DNA of 14,004 nt from JAYFRC01 sp034926415 (GTDB lineage Bacteria; Bacillota; Clostridia; Oscillospirales; Oscillospiraceae), in NCBI GenBank assembly GCA_034926415.1, contig JAYFRC010000037.1, positions 1 to 14,004 of the forward strand. Reading direction: 5' to 3'. A model generated the notes under the pieces. That model ran no database searches, was not told the DNA's origin, and saw nothing but the letters and a program-made list of their open reading frames with translations. Positions 1 to 6,132 of the stretch are shown here, piece by piece. Made by a program: the position numbers and the translations under genes. The stretch's first letter is position 1, and each line of letters begins with the position of its first letter.

Positions 1-683
1 TCAAGCTCGTCGGCAAACTGGTTCGGCATGCAGTTTTCGACGGTGGTAGGGAGGTTGAGGATTACCTTGTTCACATTCGTCGCATGAAGGTGATCAAGCA
101 CGGCGGCGCATATCTCCGCCGCGTAGTCCATCTCGGTGCCCATAAAAGACTCGGGCGAGTACTCAAAGCGAAGGTTCATGCCGGCTGTAATAAGCGGTTG
201 GCTCATCTCGTATATGAGGTCGGCGGCGTCGGTGGCAATATTTGTTATTCCGATGGTGTCTGTGTGGAAGACGACCTTGCGCTGAAGCGTGGAGGTCGAG
301 TTGTAGAAATGGAGAATGACGTTTTTCGCACCCTCTATGGCCTCGAAGGTTTTTTTGATGAGGTGTTCGCGAGCCTGGACAAGCACTTGTATAGTCACGT
401 CGTCTGGGATGAGATTGCGCTCTATCAGCACACGAAGTATCTCGTACTCGGTCTCAGATGCCGATGGAAAGCCGACCTCTATCTCCTTGAATCCGACTTC
501 GGTAAGCGTTTTGAAGTATTCAAGCTTTTCCTCTAGGTTCATCGGATCGATGAGCGCCTGATTGCCATCGCGCAGGTCAACGCTGCACCATATAGGCGCA
601 GCTGTAATGGTTTTGTCAGGCCAGGTGCGGTTTTCGATGGGCTGGGGTGCGAACGGGATGTACTTTTTGCAGCCTTGATACAT
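1..683 (-). CDS. leuA: 2-isopropylmalate synthase, N-terminal part (runs off the left edge)
   Basis: Condenses acetyl-CoA with 2-oxoisovalerate, the first committed step of leucine synthesis, in the cytoplasm. About 227 codons are present and the C-terminal half is outside the window. The translated minus strand begins MYQGCKKYIPFAPQP and contains APIWCSVDLRDGNQALIDPM at about residues 29-48, the metal- and substrate-binding signature of the DRE-TIM barrel family in the form typical of the longer, type 2 LeuA. Further on come FKEIEVGFPSASETEYE and FHTDTIGITN-like segments of the barrel. The ATG at 683 follows TAAGGAGGAA with 7 bases between. The gene lies behind a T-box leader and its own promoter, so it should respond to uncharged leucyl-tRNA. 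It is host chromosome outside the prophage. A homocitrate or citramalate synthase is less likely given the signature and the T-box. Confidence 0.93.
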   Translation of the reverse strand, partial: MYQGCKKYIPFAPQPIENRTWPDKTITAAPIWCSVDLRDGNQALIDPMNLEEKLEYFKTLTEVGFKEIEVGFPSASETEYEILRVLIERNLIPDDVTIQVLVQAREHLIKKTFEAIEGAKNVILHFYNSTSTLQRKVVFHTDTIGITNIATDAADLIYEMSQPLITAGMNLRFEYSPESFMGTEMDYAAEICAAVLDHLHATNVNKVILNLPTTVENCMPNQFADEL

Positions 684-721
684 ACGATTTTTCCTCCTTA
701 AAGACGTCTGCGGTCAGAGGG

Positions 722-759
722 CAAAAGAAAAAGCCCCCGACCATTTTACGGTCAGGGGC
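722..759 (-). terminator. Terminator of the T-box leader
   Basis: GCCCCTGACC and GGTCGGGGGC (minus strand) form a 10-bp stem with one mismatch and a 7-base loop, followed by TTTTTCTTTT. It is the regulated terminator of the leuA leader. Confidence 0.9.
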
Positions 760-992
760 GTAAATACTACGCGATACCACCCTAATTCGGCCTTATGGTT
801 ACCCAAAAGACCCTCGCCGGCCTCAGACAAGGCCTTAAGTCTGTAACGGGACTTCCCGTGCGTCCCTACTTAAATCGTTTCGGGGCGCCGACTCGGAGAC
901 CAGTATACACCCGCCGCCCCATACCGCCTCGCACCGACTAGCGGCTCTCTGAAAGGGAAGAGCGAATCTTTCTTCTCGTCATAGTCTTGTTA
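722..992 (-). promoter_or_regulatory. T-box riboswitch leader of leuA
   Basis: On the minus strand the leader carries AGAGAGCCGC near its 5' end (start of stem I) and the conserved T-box stretch AGGGTGGTATCGCG (plus 770-783). An intrinsic terminator follows, and leuA starts about 40 bases further on. This is the standard arrangement in which uncharged tRNA binding favours the antiterminator over the terminator. A CTC (leucine) triplet is visible in CTCCGAG on the 3' side of stem I (plus 896-898) and is my candidate specifier. That choice rests on the downstream gene and was not folded rigorously. Confidence 0.92.
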
Positions 993-998
993 TGCGGT

Positions 999-1027
999 AT
1001 TGTAATTGTTTTCGGATGGTTTGTCAA
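999..1027 (-). promoter_or_regulatory. leuA promoter
   Basis: Minus-strand TTGACA (plus 1022-1027), 17-base spacer, TACAAT (plus 999-1004). It would start transcription near 992, just ahead of the T-box stem I. It is divergent from the tRNA promoter 33 bp away. Confidence 0.8.
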
Positions 1028-1059
1028 GCGTGAATATAGGAAACGGGATAAAAATAGTA

Positions 1060-1087
1060 TTGACAATTCGGCGACGATAGGTATAAT
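1060..1087 (+). promoter_or_regulatory. tRNA-Gln promoter
   Basis: TTGACA at 1060-1065, 16-base spacer, TATAAT at 1082-1087. Both hexamers match the sigma-70/SigA consensus exactly, as expected for a stable RNA gene. The tRNA begins 25 bp downstream. Confidence 0.85.
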
Positions 1088-1111
1088 AATATCTGTTGCT
1101 CGAAGCGACAC

Positions 1112-1185
1112 AGCGGGTTTGTGTAATGGTAGCACACCGGACTCTGACTCCGTTTGTGAGGGTTCGAATCCTTCACCCGCTGCCA
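1112..1185 (+). tRNA. tRNA-Gln (anticodon CTG)
   Basis: Cloverleaf seen by eye: acceptor AGCGGGT/ACCCGCT, D arm GTG/CAC around TAATGGTAG, anticodon loop CTCTGAC with CTG at 1144-1146, T arm GAGGG/CCTTC around TTCGAAT, discriminator G and encoded CCA. One C-U mismatch closes the anticodon stem and the variable loop is only 4 bases. The anticodon reads CAG (Gln). The 3' end faces the prophage integrase, so it is the likely attachment target. If so, the last bases of this tRNA are the attL copy brought by the element. Confidence 0.93.
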
Positions 1186-1189
1186 CAGG

Positions 1190-1226
1190 AAAGCCCCGCA
1201 GCCATGCAGGCTGCGGGGCTTTTTTA
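1190..1226 (+). terminator. Terminator after tRNA-Gln
   Basis: AAAGCCCCGCAGCC and GGCTGCGGGGCTTT form a 14-bp perfect stem with loop ATGCA (1204-1208), ending in a T run. Confidence 0.93.
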
Positions 1227-1265
1227 TTCCTTTTTGCTGGTTTACCATAACTCCGTTTTTATCCG

Positions 1266-1302
1266 TTTATCTCCGTCTATAGGAGATAAAAAAGGAGATA
1301 AA
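1266..1302. repeat. GGAGATAAA repeats next to the integrase, possible arm-type sites
   Basis: GGAGATAAA occurs at 1282-1290 and 1294-1302, a 12-bp period, and inverted as TTTATCTCC at 1266-1274. A related GGATAAA lies just upstream on the minus strand. Short repeats between a tRNA 3' end and the end of an int gene are where tyrosine recombinases have arm-binding sites; that role is inferred. The inverted pair could instead be a weak integrase terminator. Confidence 0.45.
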
Positions 1303-1303
1303 T

Positions 1304-2425
1304 TTATTTGCCGCCGGAGGCTTTTTTGTGAAACTCATTAACCTTTTCTGCAGCGGCGAATATGACATCGCTTGTCGTATCGGTGTAAATGTTCGCAGTT
1401 ACCCTAATATCTGAGTGTCCCATAAGGTATTTAGCAACATTAATTGGTACGCCGGCGCGCTGGAGATCAGTGCCGAAGGTATGCCGCAGACAATACGGCG
1501 TCAGATCGGCGGCGACTTTGTGTTCAATGATCTGATTCCGATAGACCTTTGCAGCCATATTTATATCTAGCTGGCGTTTGAAATTGTTCCAGGCATCATT
1601 CAGGCTGCTGTGTGTGTGCATCTTTTTCCCCTGCGGCTGGATGAACATAATATCAAAGGGCGTATCGAGAGAATCGATACGCTCTTTAATTTTGGGCCAA
1701 AGCACATCAGGGACAGGTATATCACGCTCTCCGGCATCTGTCTTTGGAGACTTAAGGGATTTAACACTTCCGCTTTCGAGGGCTTTGTGTATATGGAGGA
1801 CATGATTCTCAGTGTCAAAATCTATACCTTGGAGCGGGATTATCTCGTTGTCACGCGGCCCGCAGTACAGCATGAGCAGTATCCACAATCCGGCCGGGTG
1901 AGTCTCGGCTGTTTTCAATATGGCCGCGCGCTCGGACTCGGTAATGCTGCGACGCTTGCCCTTCGGAGCTTTTGGCAAAGTAAGATCTTCCGAGGGATCA
2001 AACTGGATAATGCGTGATTTATATGCCTGATGGAACATGGCATGGATTACGACCTTGACCTTCTGGGCGTTCGAGAACGAGCTGTTCGCGGAGTTCAGAA
2101 TCTTCTTCAGGTGTATATCCTTCACGTCGCTGAGCTTCATAGTGCCTATTTCGGGCAGAATATAGTTATCAAGCTTCTGTTGATACATAGCAATGCTTTT
2201 CGCCGTCGCATCTTTCGGCTTAATATATACATCCATCCATTCCTCGGACCAGCGCTTCACGGTCGTCTTATCGCTAAGCGCACCGGAGTGAAGCCCGGCC
2301 TTTAGGTCCTTTTCAAGCTCGACCATTTTGCGGGCGACCTCGATAGAATTCTTGCCGTAAACTTTATATTTTTTTCCTTCATATGAGAAATATTTAGATA
2401 TATAATTGTACTTTTTGTGGGGCAT
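1304..2425 (-). CDS. int: Prophage tyrosine recombinase (integrase)
   Basis: Integrates and excises the element by site-specific recombination. The 373-residue protein has an N-terminal arm-binding region (about 1-60), a SAM-like core-binding domain (about 60-150) and a catalytic domain. Visible catalytic residues, counted from the ATG at 2425, are R191 in CGPRDNEI, K228 in SPKTDAGERD, R314 in TPYCLRHTF, H337 in LMGHSDI and the nucleophile Y347 in ANIYTDT. The usual His of the HxxR box is Tyr here, a form I associate with Gram-positive phage integrases. I prefer the ATG at 2425 (preceded by AAAGGGACGG) over the in-frame TTG at 2470, which has no ribosome site and overlaps another small ORF. 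The gene points toward the tRNA-Gln 3' end, as expected for an element integrated there. Confidence 0.94.
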   Translation of the reverse strand: MPHKKYNYISKYFSYEGKKYKVYGKNSIEVARKMVELEKDLKAGLHSGALSDKTTVKRWSEEWMDVYIKPKDATAKSIAMYQQKLDNYILPEIGTMKLSDVKDIHLKKILNSANSSFSNAQKVKVVIHAMFHQAYKSRIIQFDPSEDLTLPKAPKGKRRSITESERAAILKTAETHPAGLWILLMLYCGPRDNEIIPLQGIDFDTENHVLHIHKALESGSVKSLKSPKTDAGERDIPVPDVLWPKIKERIDSLDTPFDIMFIQPQGKKMHTHSSLNDAWNNFKRQLDINMAAKVYRNQIIEHKVAADLTPYCLRHTFGTDLQRAGVPINVAKYLMGHSDIRVTANIYTDTTSDVIFAAAEKVNEFHKKASGGK

Positions 2426-2429
2426 GGTA

Positions 2430-2480
2430 TCACCGTCCCTTTTTGACAACTGACGGTGTATCATCTTCAAAGAAAAACAT
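2430..2480 (-). CDS. 16-codon leader ORF ahead of the integrase
   Basis: ATG at 2480 follows AAAAGGAGAG with a 9-base spacer, a better ribosome site than the integrase has. It encodes MFFFEDDTPSVVKKGR and stops 4 bases before the integrase ATG, so the integrase ribosome site lies inside it. Translation of this ORF could couple to or gate integrase translation. No family is recognised. It may instead be a frame-shifted remnant of a longer integrase N terminus. Confidence 0.45.
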   Translation of the reverse strand: MFFFEDDTPSVVKKGR

Positions 2481-2669
2481 GTTACAACGCTCTCCTTTTC
2501 TCGCGGGCGTGACCTTAATAGACCGTCTAAAATGCATACCCATAACGTTACTCGCGTTCTTACGAAAAATAACGCATTGACGGCGGCGCTTTTTTATTTA
2601 AGCAGATATGCAGATATCGCCTGGCCGACCGATGTTAACTCGCCGGAGGGCGACTTTTTATAAATTGGC
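2481..2669. other. Region between integrase leader and channel gene; possible operator-like sites
   Basis: No gene is seen in these 189 bp. CTCGCGTTCTTACGA at 2551-2565 agrees at 10 of 15 positions with operator site 5 of the repressor/Cro region, and CTCGCG recurs at 2500-2505. A small hairpin TCGCC-GGAG-GGCGA followed by CTTTTT (about 2643-2660) reads as a weak plus-strand terminator. No convincing promoter for int was found. Confidence 0.3.
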
Positions 2670-3398
2670 TTAATCGTTTTTATTGCCTTTTTGCTCTTTT
2701 TCAAGCTCGGTTATATACCCTGCTGTGATAATACCGGCGGGAAGCGCAACTATTGCTGTGCCAACGAATGTCGATATCATAGTAATAACACGACCAACAA
2801 ATGACGTTGGATAAATGTCGCCATATCCTACAGTCGTAAGGCTTACAGTGGCCCAATACACAGCATCAAAAAAATTATCAAATGTCTGAGGCTCTACATT
2901 AAAAATCACAAGCGCTGCAACAAGTATGTATCCTATTGCTAATACACCAACAGAAATTAAAGACTGGCGCTGCGACACAACAGTATTTTTTATTCGTGTG
3001 ATGGCTCTTGAGTACCTTAATATCCTAAATACCCGGAATACTCGGAATGTCCGAAGCAGTCTAAATAGTCTAAATAATTTAAATCCGACGGGGAGTAGTG
3101 TAATAGACGGAAGTATGGACAGCAAATCAATGATCGCCATTGGTGTAAACGGATAAATAATAAACGATTTTATCCCCTTTTTTAGCTGCTTGTCAGCAGT
3201 AGCCAGGCGAATTACATAATCTGCAATATAGATTATAGCGGACACACGATCGATAATATTAAATATTGCATTAGTATCTTTAAACGCAAGCGGAATTATG
3301 CTGATTACAATTACGACCATCATAAAATAGTCGTAAAATGCTGTGCTTTTATTCTCCGCTCCGGATACCGAAACCAGATTATACAGCTGCGCTCTCAT
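2670..3398 (-). CDS. Voltage-gated type potassium channel
   Basis: Six-helix K+ channel subunit of the Kv type, expected to act as a membrane tetramer. In 242 residues: S1 about 21-39, S2 about 47-66, S3 about 86-102, and an S4 voltage-sensor-like helix with arginines at every third position (110, 113, 116, 119, 122, 125, 128, 131). S5 spans about 147-167, the pore has selectivity filter TVGYGD at 189-194, and S6 spans about 204-228. No C-terminal RCK/TrkA-N domain follows, only a short charged tail. Its ATG shares one base with the stop of the nuclease-like reading frame upstream (TAATG), implying coupled translation. Base composition is visibly more AT-rich than the phage structural genes. 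It lies between repressor and integrase, so it is prophage cargo; a role in superinfection exclusion or lysogen fitness is inference. Confidence 0.93.
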   Translation of the reverse strand: MRAQLYNLVSVSGAENKSTAFYDYFMMVVIVISIIPLAFKDTNAIFNIIDRVSAIIYIADYVIRLATADKQLKKGIKSFIIYPFTPMAIIDLLSILPSITLLPVGFKLFRLFRLLRTFRVFRVFRILRYSRAITRIKNTVVSQRQSLISVGVLAIGYILVAALVIFNVEPQTFDNFFDAVYWATVSLTTVGYGDIYPTSFVGRVITMISTFVGTAIVALPAGIITAGYITELEKEQKGNKND

Positions 3399-4483
3399 TA
3401 CAAATATCTTTGCAGAACTGCATGAAACTCGTCGCTGTGCTGAGTAAGATCGTATATATCAGACAGCTTGTATTTTATATCCTTTTTATTTTCGTCGGGT
3501 ATAATCAACAGCTTTTGATTCGGCGTTATGCGGAGCCGGCATATCCATTTCCAAGTGTTTCCCTTATAGAGTATATTGATATACGATTCAGTATCTTTGT
3601 AGGTTATATCATGGATATCGGTAATATCTTTGAGCAAATTTTTGATGATAAAGTATGCTTCAAGTTCTTCCTCAGTGGTCACGATATTAGGTGCGGCTTT
3701 TTCTGGAGCTTTATCTTCGGTTTGCGGGATTGGTGCTTCCGAGGCTTGTTCTGGCGCCGACACGCTTCCTCCGGTTCCGCCAAGAGCGGTTTTTATCTTA
3801 TCGTTCATTGTTTCGCTTATATAGTCGTTCATTGCCTTGCGGAGAAGTGGGCGGAATTTTTCAATGACATTCTGATTTTTTTGACCAGCATAGCAGCTTT
3901 AGAGGAAAAAACGAACTAGGTCGTCGGAAGGATTATCTATTTGATCGGCAAATAACTTCTTGAATTCGTGGACATATTTCAGCTCGGAAGCCGTGCTGAA
4001 AATCGAATCAATATCAAATTCAGCCTTACAGAACTTTTTGAGCTCTTCAACCTGATTATCCCGAATAGTAAGTATATTGACTGTAAGAAACGGAGTGGAG
4101 TCCATTTTGTTAGGGTTATCAATGTCAGTATAAAAGCGATAGTCAACGCCATTGGTGAGAATACCAAATTTAGCCGCGCTTGTGCCGAAATAACGAAACA
4201 GCTGTGATCCGTGCTTGTCAAGATCTTCCGTAACTGCTTTACATTCAATCAAAATAACAGGGACGTTATCTTTCATGATAGCATAGTCGACTTTTTCACC
4301 TTTTTTAATTCCAACATCGGCTGTGAATTCCGGAACAAATTCTTGAGGATTGAACACATCATAGCCAAGCATAGAAAAGAAAGGCATTACGAGCGCCGTC
4401 TTTGTTGCCTCTTCGGTTTGTATGGTACCCTTAATAGTATCCACGCGCTTCGAAAATTGCTTCAGCTTATCAATGAAATCCAT
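3398..4483 (-). pseudogene. PD-(D/E)XK nuclease-like gene (HsdR N-terminal / COG4748-like) split by one in-frame TAA
   Basis: The frame opens at ATG 4483 and meets TAA at 3901-3899. It then continues in the same frame without another stop to TAA at 3400-3398. The full product would be 360 residues plus the stop position, a sensible length for single-protein relatives of the type I restriction R-subunit N terminus. The first 194 residues hold the nuclease core: TEEATKTALVMPFFSMLGYDV, then D66 in KVDYAIM, and E80-C-K82 in LIECKAV, then FGILTNGVDYRFY. After the stop the frame still reads as protein (QNVIEKFRPLLRKAMNDYI), so the break is a single nonsense change, recent or tolerated. The front piece keeps all catalytic residues and may still act. 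Reinitiation at ATG 3832 is possible but its ribosome site (AAGG) is weak. A candidate promoter lies just upstream. Confidence 0.8.
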
Positions 4484-4526
4484 AAACTCACTCTCTTTCT
4501 TTATTTTTGCCGCGCTATGCGGTTAG

Positions 4527-4555
4527 ATTACAAATTACTTGCCTTTTCTCCTCAA
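4527..4555 (-). promoter_or_regulatory. Candidate promoter of the nuclease-channel cassette
   Basis: Minus-strand TTGAGG (plus 4550-4555), 17-base spacer, TGTAAT (plus 4527-4532), about 35 bases before the ATG at 4483. It would let the cargo pair be expressed in the lysogen independently of the repressor operon. Confidence 0.45.
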
Positions 4556-4593
4556 GGCATCATACTTTCGAGGCTTTTAAAACAGGCTATCTC

Positions 4594-4890
4594 TCAGGCC
4601 GAGAGGTTTTTAAATAAAACGTCCGGCAATTTATTTTGAGTATTAGGCGGAGAAGGAGAGGGTATGTTGCCGTTTGCTTCCGCTTCTATATTTGCAACAC
4701 ATTTACAGTCGTTATAAAAATGGTCGCATGTTATATGCTTTATCTCATGCTTAAGCTTCTCACCCTGGCGTTTTTTACCTATAAGTGAATTGATATATAT
4801 GTCAAATGTGCCGTCATCGTTTGGAATGGTAACACCCTCAACAGTGCGCGGAAGCTCAGCATAGCGCACAAAGTATTCAGGTGTCCACAC
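4594..4890 (-). CDS. ImmA/IrrE-like zinc peptidase, short form
   Basis: Probable phage metallopeptidase, 98 residues, with HEIKH (HExxH zinc motif) at about 48-52 in KLKHEIKHITCDHF. The preceding stretch DGTFDIYINSLIGKKRQGEKL is typical of the family. ImmA of ICEBs1 cleaves the XRE repressor next to it after DNA damage or signalling; this gene directly follows an XRE repressor, so the same job is likely. It starts with GTG at 4890, two bases after the repressor stop, behind GGAGGG with a 9-base spacer. A third zinc ligand could be an acidic residue in the IEAEANG region. The protein is shorter than ImmA of ICEBs1, with a Ser/Pro-rich tail. Confidence 0.8.
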   Translation of the reverse strand: MWTPEYFVRYAELPRTVEGVTIPNDDGTFDIYINSLIGKKRQGEKLKHEIKHITCDHFYNDCKCVANIEAEANGNIPSPSPPNTQNKLPDVLFKNLSA

Positions 4891-4892
4891 TA

Positions 4893-5258
4893 TTATTTGC
4901 CCTCCTGTTTGCGGAGCGCTTCGATAATCGCGACGGCCTGCTCAACGTCCTTTTTGGTGGCGTTCTTCGTTACGCTGAAAAGCATACGGCACTCCGGACG
5001 GGTACGGAGCATTTCAAGGTATTCGGTCAATTCCGGATCGCCATTAACGGTATCGGCATCGTCCCACCCCATAAAATACGCTTCTGTTGTATGAAGTGCC
5101 TTTGCAATAGGTGTAAGCTTATCAAGTCCCATGTGCTCTATATCGCCGTTTTCATAGCGGTATATTGTTGACGGAGATACTCCGAGGCTGGCGGCAAGCT
5201 GCTCAGCGCTTATTCCAAGCTCTTTTCTGCGTAGTTTAATTTTTCGCCCGACGTTCAT
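4893..5258 (-). CDS. Phage repressor, XRE family (CI-like)
   Basis: Keeps the prophage silent by binding operators in the divergent control region. The 121-residue protein has an HTH_3 domain at about 1-65 (IKLRRKELGISAEQLAASLG, then VSPSTIYRYENGD) and a short helical C terminus that may dimerise. There is no LexA-like autoprotease part, so induction probably depends on the ImmA-like peptidase downstream. ATG at 5258 has AAGGAG 8 bases upstream. Its promoter overlaps operator site 1, which fits autoregulation. It is the first gene of the minus-strand lysogeny transcript. Confidence 0.92.
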   Translation of the reverse strand: MNVGRKIKLRRKELGISAEQLAASLGVSPSTIYRYENGDIEHMGLDKLTPIAKALHTTEAYFMGWDDADTVNGDPELTEYLEMLRTRPECRMLFSVTKNATKKDVEQAVAIIEALRKQEGK

Positions 5259-5291
5259 AACGGTTTCTCCTTTTCGTTAATACAATTATTT

Positions 5292-5319
5292 ATTATATAC
5301 TGTTCTCGCATTTTTGCAA
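5292..5319 (-). promoter_or_regulatory. Repressor promoter (PRM-like)
   Basis: Minus-strand TTGCAA (plus 5314-5319), 16-base spacer, TATAAT (plus 5292-5297). The -35 box lies inside operator site 1 (5305-5319). Confidence 0.65.
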
Positions 5320-5446
5320 TAAAAATGCTACGAAATACTTGCATTTGTGCAATATGGCAAATTATGTATCTCGCATCTGTGCAATTTTAAGACTTGATTA
5401 TATGCGCATACGCGAGTATATTATAATCAAACTCGCGTAAACGCGA
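5305..5446. promoter_or_regulatory. Operator array of five regularly spaced 15-bp sites
   Basis: Site 1 CTCGCATTTTTGCAA (5305-5319), site 2 CTTGCATTTGTGCAA (5338-5352), site 3 CTCGCATCTGTGCAA (5370-5384), site 4 CTCGCGTATGCGCAT (minus strand, 5402-5416) and site 5 CTCGCGTAAACGCGA (5432-5446). Centres are 33, 32, 32 and 30 bp apart, about three helical turns, so bound dimers would lie on one face. Sites 1-3 share TGCAA right arms facing the repressor; sites 4-5 have CGCG arms facing cro. Site 1 overlaps the repressor -35, and site 4 sits between the -35 and -10 of the cro promoter. The likely binders are the XRE repressor and the Cro-like protein. Which protein prefers which subset is unknown. 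Confidence 0.8.
5394..5422 (+). promoter_or_regulatory. cro / early promoter (PR-like)
   Basis: TTGATT (5394-5399), 17-base spacer, TATATT (5417-5422). A second possible -10, TATAAT at 5422-5427, has no good -35. Operator site 4 fills the spacer and site 5 lies just past the start point. Confidence 0.6.
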
Positions 5447-5473
5447 TAAAGCGGGAAAAGGAGGCAATCGAAT

Positions 5474-5683
5474 TTGGACATCGATATTACAACCTTGAAA
5501 AATAAAATAGCGGGCCAAAAGTATACTAACGCTGCATTTGCTAAAGCTCTAGGAATAGATGAAAGCACATTATATCGAAAGATTGAAAAAGGCGGTTCAG
5601 GGTTCAGTATCAAGCAGGTCAAGAAAATTGTCGTATTGCTTAATCTTACAAATAAAGAAGCTTGCGATATTTTTTTGAGCTAA
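5474..5683 (+). CDS. Cro-like XRE regulator
   Basis: Small DNA-binding protein, 69 residues, almost all helix-turn-helix: NAAFAKALGIDESTLYRKIE at about 19-38, followed by GFSIKQVKKIVVLLNLTNKE. It is divergent from the repressor and first in the plus-strand early region, so it should play the Cro role. The start is TTG at 5474, set by AAGGAGG (5458-5464) nine bases upstream; no ATG fits. The frame ends with TAA four bases before a sixth operator-like site. Confidence 0.85.
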   Translation: MDIDITTLKNKIAGQKYTNAAFAKALGIDESTLYRKIEKGGSGFSIKQVKKIVVLLNLTNKEACDIFLS

Positions 5684-5685
5684 AA

Positions 5686-5700
5686 CTCGCATTTACGCGA
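5686..5700. promoter_or_regulatory. Sixth operator-like site, downstream of cro
   Basis: CTCGCATTTACGCGA has the left half of sites 1-3 and the right half of site 5; with the next G it is an inverted repeat CTCGC/GCGAG. It lies just after the cro stop codon, where a bound repressor could block or tune early transcription. Confidence 0.55.
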
Positions 5701-5735
5701 GAAAAGAGAGGCTATAAAGGAGGAACAAAAGCAAG

Positions 5736-5840
5736 ATGGAAGCATATATCATTGTCGGAAGTATTGGACAAAACAAAAAAATTCCGGGTCGTAATCGACT
5801 ACGACCCGAAATTTTCAAGGGCGCTTATGTAAGTGTTTGA
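5736..5840 (+). CDS. Possible 34-residue ORF overlapping a terminator
   Basis: ATG at 5736 lies 10 bases after AGGAGG and encodes MEAYIIVGSIG through AYVSV. No family is recognised. The same DNA in the +1 frame reads EVLDKTKKFRVVIDYDPKFS, which looks more protein-like but has no ATG or ribosome site, so a past frameshift is possible. A perfect inverted repeat that serves the gene on the other strand lies in the middle of the ORF, which lowers confidence in coding. Confidence 0.3.
   Translation: MEAYIIVGSIGQNKKIPGRNRLRPEIFKGAYVSV
5775..5811 (-). terminator. Terminator of the small minus-strand gene at 5844-6050
   Basis: Plus 5782-5793 and 5800-5811 pair over 12 bp (one G-T) with a 6-base loop. 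On the minus strand the stem is followed by seven Ts (plus 5781-5775). Confidence 0.8.
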
Positions 5841-5843
5841 GGA

Positions 5844-6050
5844 TCAGACTTCCTTACAAGGGCAATTAGGAGGGCAAAGCGGTGACGATTTGAAATCATC
5901 CTGATCAGTCCAGTACACTACAAGACTGGTCATGACCTTGTTTTTATCATGTATGCAGGCAACCATAAAAGCAAAATCATTAATCTTTTTGTAAGTGGCT
6001 TCCTTTTCGTCTGCGGAAAGGCCACTAACATCAACAAGATATCGTTTCAC
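5844..6050 (-). CDS. Small hypothetical protein, monocistronic
   Basis: 68 residues, beginning MKRYLVDVSGLSADEKEATY and ending with a cysteine/proline-rich tail SSPLCPPNCPCKEV that could bind metal. No family is recognised. The open frame runs on to 6182, but GTG at 6050 is the better start: GGAG lies 8 bases upstream and a clear promoter lies at 6075-6103, so the longer frame would begin upstream of its own promoter. With promoter, ribosome site and terminator of its own, opposite to the early genes, it looks like an independently expressed moron-type gene. Confidence 0.75.
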   Translation of the reverse strand: MKRYLVDVSGLSADEKEATYKKINDFAFMVACIHDKNKVMTSLVVYWTDQDDFKSSPLCPPNCPCKEV

Positions 6051-6074
6051 AATAGCATCTCCTTTTCTGCCGTG

Positions 6075-6103
6075 ATTATACCACGCGGCGGAAGCGGGGA
6101 CAA
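6075..6103 (-). promoter_or_regulatory. Promoter of the small minus-strand gene 5844-6050
   Basis: Minus-strand TTGTCC (plus 6098-6103), 17-base spacer, TATAAT (plus 6075-6080); the GTG start is 25 bases downstream. Confidence 0.7.
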
Positions 6104-6132
6104 TACGGAAGCGAAACAAGAACGGAGGATGT

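Noticed and set aside
84..561. Plus-strand open frames across leuA
   Set aside because: They are antisense to a clear LeuA reading frame with T-box control and have no ribosome site.
938..1341. Several open frames around the T-box leader and tRNA
   Set aside because: They run through the tRNA gene, its terminator and the T-box leader, so they are chance frames.
2670..3398. Channel gene as host DNA and thus the prophage boundary
   Set aside because: It lies between the integrase and the repressor on the same strand, inside the element.
3398..4483. An alternative genetic code in which TAA is read as sense in the nuclease-like gene
   Set aside because: Integrase, repressor, ImmA-like, Cro-like, Rep and small terminase genes all end properly with TAA, so TAA is a stop here.
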